Shown here in pieces: positions 56,942 to 64,000 of a DNA stretch of 64,000 bases. The position numbers and the translations under genes were made by a program. The notes below the pieces were generated by a model that was not told the origin of the DNA, made no database searches, and was given only the letters and a program-made list of their open reading frames with translations. Origin of the DNA: Cordilura impudica (lineage: Eukaryota; Arthropoda; Insecta; Diptera; Scathophagidae). The stretch's first letter is position 1. Each line of letters begins with the position of its first letter. Location: assembly GCA_963682025.1 (NCBI GenBank), contig OY821521.1:57445408-57509407 (forward strand), given 5' to 3'.

Positions 56942-57997
56942 ATTATATACTCTATACCATGTGCTTAAAGAAAGGGTACAGTTGTTTTTAAAAGCCATTT
57001 TACTTCTTAAAAAAAAAAAATTAGTTTTTAAGAAAAAGTAATTTTTTAAGAAAAAAAATTACTTTTAAGAAGAGGCATTTTTTAAAAAATGGTACTCGAA
57101 AAACATACTTTTTTAAGGAAAGGTAATTTTTTAAGAAAACGTACTTCAAAAAAATTACTTAAAAAAGTATTTATTAAAGAAAATAAACTTTTTTTTACAA
57201 GTTCTTTAAAAAAGTACGTTGCTATAAAAGGTACTTTTTAAAAAGGGTACTTTTAAAGAAAAATGTACTCTTTAAGAAAAAGATAATTTTTAAAAAAAGA
57301 TAATCTTCAAGAAATCGTAATTTTTAAGAAAATTTATCTATTTAAGAATATTATACAAAAAAGTCTTACGTTCTTAGTTCCAACGTATCGAATATGAAAA
57401 ATAAGCATAAAGCAAGTTTGAGCGGTATTCTTATTAATTTTATTGCATGCAGATATGAAAAAGTTCATTCGCTAGCTATATTTATATGGGGATTTGATCG
57501 GGAAATAGACCGATTCTGACCATATTTGGTAAAGACACTTATTTTTTTGGAAAAACGAAGTTTTGGGAAAAATATTTTTGTTTCATAAGAGATTTAAGTG
57601 AAGATCGGGATGCAGCTTTATATGGGGCCTATGACTAAGAATTGCCCCAGAGTTCATTTTTTGACTACTTACTAATGGGTGTAATAAACATACACAAACT
57701 TAATTCGACCGTAATCTCTGTGCTCTCATAGGGGACATTCGTATGGAGGCTAAGTGTGACCATGCATTGATTTAACCAATTCCAATAACGTTCGTCCTAT
57801 GTCCTATAAGAGCTTATACACCAAATTTCATTAAAATATATTCATATTTGCGATCTCTAGTTCGATCACAAAGTATACATGGACACACCGACAGAAGAAC
57901 AGAGGCTGGATGGAGGGACATTGCTAAATCGACCCAGAAAGTGATTCTGAGTCGATCGGTATAATTAAAGATGGGTCTAGTTCAAATATATTTGAAA
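56942..57997 (+). mobile_element. A14: old mini-me-like element interrupted by array J2
   Basis: TATACTCTATACCATGTGCT (56945) is the inner 5' part of family A. After the array the A order resumes with TTAGTTCCAACGTATCGAAT, ATATGAAAAAGTTCATTCGC, AGTGAAGATCGGGATGCAGC and GATTCTGAGTCGATCGGTAT. The (GGAC)n is replaced by GACAGAAGAACAGAGGCTGG, that is, decayed. Confidence 0.72.
56965..57345. repeat. J2: ACTTTTTAAAAAAGGTA array within A14
   Basis: About 380 bp with the same word set as J1 (AAAGGTACTTTTTAAAAAGG, TTTTTTAAGAAAACGTACTT). It lies between two adjacent segments of family A, so it either expanded in place or was inserted. Confidence 0.82.
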
Positions 57998-58599
57998 TAG
58001 TAAACAATTTGATAAACTTAATACAGTAGTTTTGATTTAGCTGCCTTTTGCTTAAGTGCACTTTGCAGTGATATCTTAGTTTTATTTATTTTTATTATTT
58101 CTTTTTTATGAATTCTTTATGTGTTTTTTATTATTTATTTTTTTTCTACAGAATGAAATGTGTATAAAACTTTTTGTAAATAAAACTATAATAATAAAAT
58201 TTTTTGTTTGAATTAAAAAAATTAATGAAATATCAAATTAAGTATAGATGATCTTTACAATGTATGTATATTAATTGTGCAACATTTAAACAATATGCTT
58301 TAGCTGCAGTTTAATGCAGTAAACCATAATTCTATACCTGCACATTTATGCAGGTAAGCACATTTAACTTAAGAACGTTTTTGGCTTATCTGTACATAAA
58401 CTCATGCAAAAGTTGGCTGTGCAACTATGTCAAAACTACGGTATTAAATTATTACAACAAACACAATAAATTTGTAGAATTTCTTTTAAAGGTGCTTCGA
58501 TATTTAAGGACTTATCTTGGCAAATGATGCCCGATTACCCAAATTTAAATACCAGCCTGCTCGAAATAATGGCGACCAAGAATGTCATAAGTCTACCCA
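57998..58599. other. Unassigned AT-rich DNA
   Basis: Two small palindromes lie side by side, CTGCAGTTTAATGCAG (58303) and TACCTGCACATTTATGCAGG (58336). No gene seen. Confidence 0.4.
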
Positions 58600-58810
58600 G
58601 GTAAACGGTTTATTTTGTGAATGAGTTTAATTTGAAAGACCGGCGGACAGACGGATGGACGGATAGACGAACATCGCTATATCGACTAGAGTTGTTATCA
58701 GGGTAAAGAATATATACTTTATGGGGTATAAATTTCGTTTACCGAAGTATTACAAACAAAATGACAAACTCATATATACCCTCTGCACAGTGGTGTCGAG
58801 GGTATATTTA
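58600..58810 (+). mobile_element. Distant mini-me-like fragment
   Basis: GGACAGACGGATGGACGGAT, CATCGCTATATCGACTAGAG, ATATACTTTATGGGGTATAA, TACAAACAAAATGACAAACT and TATACCCTCTGCACAGTGGT occur in mini-me order. It is the same subfamily as 15200-15415 (inverse). Confidence 0.65.
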
Positions 58811-60160
58811 GTACAATTGATTGGAAAACCCTAAACCTAATACTGTACCATTCAGTGAAATCTACAATCTATACTAGAGATCATGTTCCACAACAATCCT
58901 CAGATTTTCCCCTGTATAATTAAGTTTATCTAGTTTCCATTGATGCTTTTCTCTAGAAAAATTCCTTAAAAGAGAAAAGGCTTAAGATTTATTAGAATTT
59001 CTAAACAAAATTCCTGGCACTTGGAAAAAATTATTTACTTTTTTTTGTCTCCATATCTGCAACAAAAGAATGCCTTTCACTTAAGCGCAAAACAAACACG
59101 CACTTGCATGCCATCACATGGCAGCAGAAAAACAACGACAAAAACATTTTTTTTTATTCACATCCTGGTTGAAGTCGCATCAAAAAATAAAAAATAAAAA
59201 TAAAATAAAAACAAATGTCTAGAAAATGAGAACAATCTGTTAAAGACTTAAAACATAAAAAGACAATAACAACAACGCAGTCTACAAAAACAGCAACAGT
59301 CTAATCAACAGCATTATTATCTACAGCATTAAAATATCATTGTCGCCAACATATCATTGCAAAAACACATGTGGCACTTTCCAAATGCCAAAGACAACAA
59401 CGCTAAACAACCAACAGCGATTCCAAGTAGCTGCAGAAAAGAAAAATAAGTTTAAATATTCTTAAGATTAACTGGAGCTGCCATCATCATCATCACTTGA
59501 TTGTCTTTTGTAAACATAATTATGATGAAGATGTTGCAAATGATGTCGATGATAATGATGGTGATTATCATCATATAATGATAAGTATGTTATTTATTAT
59601 TATGTTTTAAGTTTTAAAGCACAAATTGACATACTAATTGTAGGATGGCACGACTATTGTACTACTTTCCAATGAATAGAACCGTATGAAATTTTTGACT
59701 AAAAAACACTTTTGTTCAGTACAAAACAAAAGACTTCTCAAATAATCTGTATGCGGTAGTAGGCAGAAGAAACGGAAAACAAAGAATAACTTTTAATACT
59801 TGAATCTATTGTTAAGACTACCCCTCCCCCACAGAGAATACAACTTTAAATTGAAACAATTATAAGAATTACTAAATGTGGGAATATCTATAATGATACA
59901 TTGGTATGTATTTATGTATTTAGTAAGTATTCATTTTTTATATGTTACAATTTATATGAAATATAATGTATAGTGAAACATTAATGCCACAATTATGTCA
60001 GAAGCGACACGAGACTATGAAATATGGGGATGTTAGAGCATGTTTAGAAACTGAAATTGCGTTCGTTGGAACTTTTGCAAAAAAAGGCTTTAGAAAAAAT
60101 TTTATATATAAAATAATTTCTTTTTATTACTAACGAAACGATTCCATTTAAATTTGTGCT
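58811..60160. other. Longest apparently low-copy stretch
   Basis: Less repetitive sequence with CAACAACAACG-type and (ATCATC)n/(GATGAT)n tracts (59483-59580). No window repeat and no credible frame. If any host regulatory or intronic DNA is in this window, this and 46.7-47.4 kb are the best places. Confidence 0.4.
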
Positions 60161-60947
60161 TTTTATACCCTATTCCACCATGTGGTTTGGGTACAATACA
60201 TTTGTGCTGCTGTTTGTAACTACCAAAAATATTTGACATAAACCCATCTTTTATTATACCGATCGACTCAGAATCACTTTCTGAATCAGAATCACTTTCT
60301 GAGTCGATTTAGCTATGTCCGTCCGTCCGTCTGTCCGTCCATGTAAACCTTGTAATCAAACTACAGGTCGCAAATATGAATATATTTTGATGAAATTTGG
60401 TATATAAGTCGAACATAGGATGAAAGCTGTTGAAATTGGTGAAAAGCGGTGCATGTTCAGACCTAGTCTCCATACAAATGACCCCTGTGATCCACATAAA
60501 TTGACATAAGATCCAAATTACCATATAGATCTCAGTCAAATTGCGTTTGTATGCGTTCATTATATCCATTAATCGACAGTCCAAAAATAGTCCCTGTAGG
60601 ACAATTATTAGTCATAGGCCCCATATATAGCTGCTTCCCGTTCTGCACTTAAATCTATCAATAACAAAAATATTACACAGATTTTTCTCAAATTTGGTTT
60701 GTATATATATTTTTTCAAAATATAAGTGCCTTTACCAAATATAGTCTGGATCGGTCCATATTTCGACCTAGTCCCCATATCAATAAACCATGCGATATGA
60801 ACTTTTTCATCTGCAGCCAAAAAAAATTAATAACAAAGCCACTCAAATTTGGTTTATGCTTAATTTCTTTATCGAATAGGGTCTCTAAACCATGGTATAG
60901 AGTATCGTATATTCGGTGTAGACCGACTAAAATTTCTTACTTGTTTT
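60161..60947 (-). mobile_element. A13: full-length mini-me-like element
   Basis: Both termini are present in inverse orientation. The palindrome is altered (ATTCGGTGTAGACCGACT). It includes a 20-bp duplication CAGAATCACTTTCTGA at 60268-60303. Confidence 0.84.
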
Positions 60948-61916
60948 TTATTTATAAATATAGTATTTTGGGGAATGAAGAACTTAAGTTTACATTCCAA
61001 ATTTATTTATTATTTTTTCCACAATAAAATACTTTAATGGATTTTTTAGAAACTTTTTAAATAGCATTAAGAAAATTTAACTAAAAATTATAAAATATTA
61101 TTAAAAATTATTATTTTAATAAAAGTTATGGTTTTCCAAAATATTATTAACTTTTGCTATTAATTTTTATAAACAAAAAAATACGAAATTTTATCACATC
61201 TATCTCATTTATTAAAAATTATCGGTAAAAAATATTTTCAATATTTTCATTTAAATTTTTGTTTTTATCAAAAATTGTTATCGAATTGCTAATTCGTTTG
61301 CGAATGGTTAGTGAACCTGATGTAAGTAAGTAAATGGTATAAGAATTCGCCTTACAAATAGTGGTTTTTAAATGATTTTCAAGAAGTTGTTTTAATAAAT
61401 TAAATTTTCTTTTAAAATAGTGATATCAACTTAGCGCTTTTCGCACTAGAATTAGCATTTTGACGCCCCAACAAGCGCATTTTTTCATTTGGGCCTTTTG
61501 TAAGAGAGACATAAATCGACGATTTCATACGCCAAATAAGACTGATCTGATGTATTGTTATGTTAATTATAAAAATTCTTCAAATTTTTTAAACAATATT
61601 AAGTCACTTCAAACCTATATAAAATTTAAAGTTTAAATAAAAACCATACTATCTCTGAACATGAGAAAGAAAGTGATATGTTTTTATTTGAAACTGAATA
61701 ATAAAAGCTGTTCATGTATTTTATATTTTTTATTGATGAACATTTAAAAAGTAATCTCAAATAGCAGTGTCTTTTAGCGCTTGTTATTTCATTCTAATAT
61801 AGCGCCATTTAGCGCCTTTAGAGGTACTGTTTTACGCTCCTTGCTTGAAAACAGTTGGCATAGATACTTTTAATTATGATCCTTTTTTAATGCTTAATAA
61901 TATATACTAGCATAAC
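60948..61916. other. AT-rich unassigned DNA
   Basis: GCGC-containing words TTAGCGCTTTTCGCACTAGA and TAGCGCCATTTAGCGCCTTT recur from 61432 to 61825, possibly a decayed repeat. Nothing else. Confidence 0.4.
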
Positions 61917-62408
61917 TCAGCACTCACAATCCGAGTGCAAATTCTAGGACAATTTTTTTTTTTTAATTTTTCTTTGATCTATATATGTATATAATCTACA
62001 TATTAATACATGAAGGTAAATTTTTAGTTCCCTTTTTAAGCAAATTGCGGGCACGGAGGAGTGTAAAAATTGGCATAGTTATAGTTCATATGGAGAAGAA
62101 GCTGAGAATCATAAATTTATGTTTCATCTTTCTTAAAAATATATTAAATTAAATAAAAGAAAATAAAATATTTATAATAATTCCTTACACCCTGTTAATG
62201 CGAATGACTTAAATTATATATCGCACGTCCTATGTTCAATTGTACATTGCTAAAAGTACTTAGCATACCTTTAGGCTCATTTAAATATTCATAAATTTTT
62301 TATATATGTATGTATATAGATTGAAAAAAAAATTTTAGAAAAAAATTGAATGAAAAAATAATGTTTCCTAGTATTTTCACTCGAATTTCGAGTGCTGGGC
62401 TATACTAG
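61917..62408. mobile_element. Element W: paired, inverted Helitron-like 3' ends
   Basis: The left edge is the inverse of a Helitron-type 3' end (CTAGCATAACTCAGCACTCA, 61917). The right edge is such an end (CACTCGAATTTCGAGTGCTG, then GGCTATACTAG, to 62408). Both have the hairpin about 12 nt inside CTAG. No 5' TC end was found between them, so the 3' ends point outward from one 492-bp block. Confidence 0.5.
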
Positions 62409-62424
62409 TAATAAATAATTTTAT

Positions 62425-62549
62425 AAGAGCATAAAGGTATGCTAATCAATTTTAGGCAATTCACAATTCAACACAAGGCATATACAATTATAATGAAATT
62501 AGTTGACCTGTGAATTGCCTAAAATTGATTAGCATACCTTTAGGCTCTT
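62425..62549. repeat. 125-bp palindrome derived from B Helitron sequence
   Basis: Arms 62425-62466 and 62508-62549 are inverse copies of AAGAGCCTAAAGGTATGCTA, then ATCAATTTTAGGCAATTCAC, with one or two differences. The loop is ~40 bp. The arm sequence matches the AAAGGTATGCTAATCA segment of B elements. Confidence 0.85.
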
Positions 62550-63029
62550 AAAAAATTATATATTATTAAAATTTTATTTTATTTAATTTCATAATTTTTA
62601 AGCTTTTTAAACATGTTTGTCTTAGTTTTAGCTAAAACAAATATTTTGATTAGAAAAATTTATAACAAGACTAGTTTGTCCCGAAAACAGTATTCCGCCT
62701 AAAATAATTTGAATTCAAGATTTTGTTTGAAAGCATTTTAATAATGGTGGTAGCGTTTTTTAATACGAATAAAAAGAAATGCAATATGTTATTTTAAGTG
62801 CAATATTTTATTTTGTTTTTTTTTTTTTGTTTGATGTAATAAATTCAATTAATATAAATTTTGCCAAAAACATTGCTTTTATTTAAATATTGTACGATGT
62901 GAATTCGACAAAAATTGATCTATATATTTGAATTTTTAAAAAAAAATAATATAAAAGAATATAAGGTAGATAATTTCTGTGTTTCAGTCGTGATTGTCAC
63001 CGCACCAACATTTTTATTTTTTAAGATTC
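62550..63029. other. Unassigned AT-rich DNA
   Basis: Nothing recognised. Confidence 0.4.
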
Positions 63030-63960
63030 AATAATAACCTTGTATGGGAGCTACCACGCCCATTTTCTTTCTCCATCCATGACTACTTACATTAATAACA
63101 GGCAAGTCAGCCAAATTATCAAGGATCTCCCTGTCATAGTAGTCGAAATATATTCGGTAACTATCTGGTATGGGAAATAACGCTCCTACTGATCCGATAG
63201 CGCCTATTTTCAGCACGGTTACTCACACTAATATCCTGTCAACTCACACAAGATATATATCTCATATTGAAAATGGACTTTATACTGGAAGTGAAGTACC
63301 CACTTATCCGGTCCCGCCCATTTTCGACACAACAACTTACACTAATAACAGATGACCTCAAACAAATTCTTATCTCGTCCATTTTCGGCAAGGATTCTGG
63401 CACTGAAACCAAATGACGTCACACAAAATCTCAAGCTTTCCCTTTCGCTGATATTGAATATTTACTTTGTATAAGAGCTATCCTGCCCACTCATCTGATC
63501 CCGCCCGTATTCTGCGCGGCTGCTTGCATTAATAAAAGATGATGTCACGCAAAATATCAGGTATTCCACAGAGGAAATATCATTTGCATTTATGTGACAC
63601 CGCCCACCTTAGGCAAGGCTACTTATATTAATAACAGATGACGTCACACTATATATCAAAGCTATCTCTGTCATAGTTCTCGAGATATGCAATATTGAAT
63701 AATTACTTTCTATGGGAGCTGACACGCCCACTTATCCGATCCTGCACATTTTCGCCATGGCTATTCATAATAATATCAGGTAATCTCATACAAACTTTCA
63801 AAGCTCTCCCTATCATTTTCGAATCAACTTAATAGCACACACCAAATTTCATAAAAATCAGTCCTACCGTTTTGGAGGAGTTTAGTGACATACATACTAG
63901 CGTGGTCCCACGTTATATGGACGTTCTTAAAATGGCGATTTTGGAGAGAGTCGGGGTCCA
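63030..63960. repeat. F2: degenerate tandem GC-box repeat
   Basis: Five or six units of roughly 120-180 bp, each with GTATGGGAGCTACCACGCCC, a CACTTATCCGATCCCGCCCA-like part, TAATAACAGATGACGTCACA and a TCAAAGCTCTCCCTGTCATA-like part. The last part AAATTTCATAAAAATCAGTC then CTACCGTTTTGGAGGAGTTT is a common 3' end of such elements. It is related to F1. The window ends before any right terminus. Confidence 0.7.
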
Positions 63961-64000
63961 GCTTATTTCCTTTCTATATAAAACTAATAAATGTGAAATT

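Noticed and set aside
58303..58360. Paired small palindromes as a possible RNA gene or terminator
   Set aside because: Stems of 6-8 bp are expected by chance in 64 kb of AT-rich DNA.

Overview
The window reads as gene-free, repeat-saturated, very AT-rich nuclear DNA from a higher dipteran insect. A calyptrate fly (blow fly or house fly type) is my inference. It rests on many copies of a mini-me/DINE-1-like element carrying (GGAC)n, abundant jockey- and CR1-like LINE relics, mariner and Tc1 relics, and Helitron-like elements. I found no convincing host protein-coding gene, tRNA, rRNA or CRISPR array. The recognisable coding signals are decayed transposon genes: LINE reverse transcriptases, mariner and Tc1 transposases, a Helitron helicase, and two other transposase-like genes.

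Repeat families named by comparing copies within the window: A, a ~785 bp mini-me/DINE-1-like element (15 copies or fragments plus more distant relatives). B, a ~330-380 bp non-autonomous Helitron with 5'-TC, a hairpin, CTAG-3' and A|T insertion sites. C, a foldback-like element ending in GATGTGTAAACATC, whose core may hold over 1 kb of A/T-rich array. D, a ~400 bp terminal-inverted-repeat (TIR) element flanked by ATAT. E, a 2.17 kb element with a decayed transposase, also flanked by ATAT. F and G, GC-box-rich internally repeated elements. H, an element with long inverted ends. J, ACTTTTTAAAAAAGGTA-type arrays. M and N, non-autonomous families, N with a 4-bp target duplication. T, a 1.33 kb element with ~110 bp TIRs and a transposase-like relic.

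Layout: 0.5-3.5 kb holds T, a B/A mosaic and A2. 5-11.5 kb holds A and C copies with two large arrays. 11.8-12.5 kb is a mariner relic. 12.8-17.7 kb holds B, M and H copies. 19.5-25.6 kb is a LINE graveyard in which C elements sit inside LINE-1, LINE-1 sits inside LINE-2, and the 3' UTR of LINE-2 is a near-perfect palindrome. 26.0-26.7 kb is a foldback element. 29-38 kb holds A, B, D, H, N and G copies and a Helitron helicase end. 40.3-42.5 kb holds a Tc1-type MITE containing an A copy, then a Tc1 relic holding another MITE. 42.6-45.9 kb is a Russian-doll nest: B9 contains D2, and D2 contains both E and C5. 48.5-50.4 kb is a B element split by two DNA elements. 52.8-57.4 kb holds J arrays, A6 with a LINE inserted in it, and A14. 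The last 5 kb holds A13, an inverted Helitron-like pair, a palindrome and a degenerate tandem GC-box repeat.

Nothing here works together as a pathway. The biology lies in transposon succession: filled and empty sites within the window let boundaries and relative ages be read directly.
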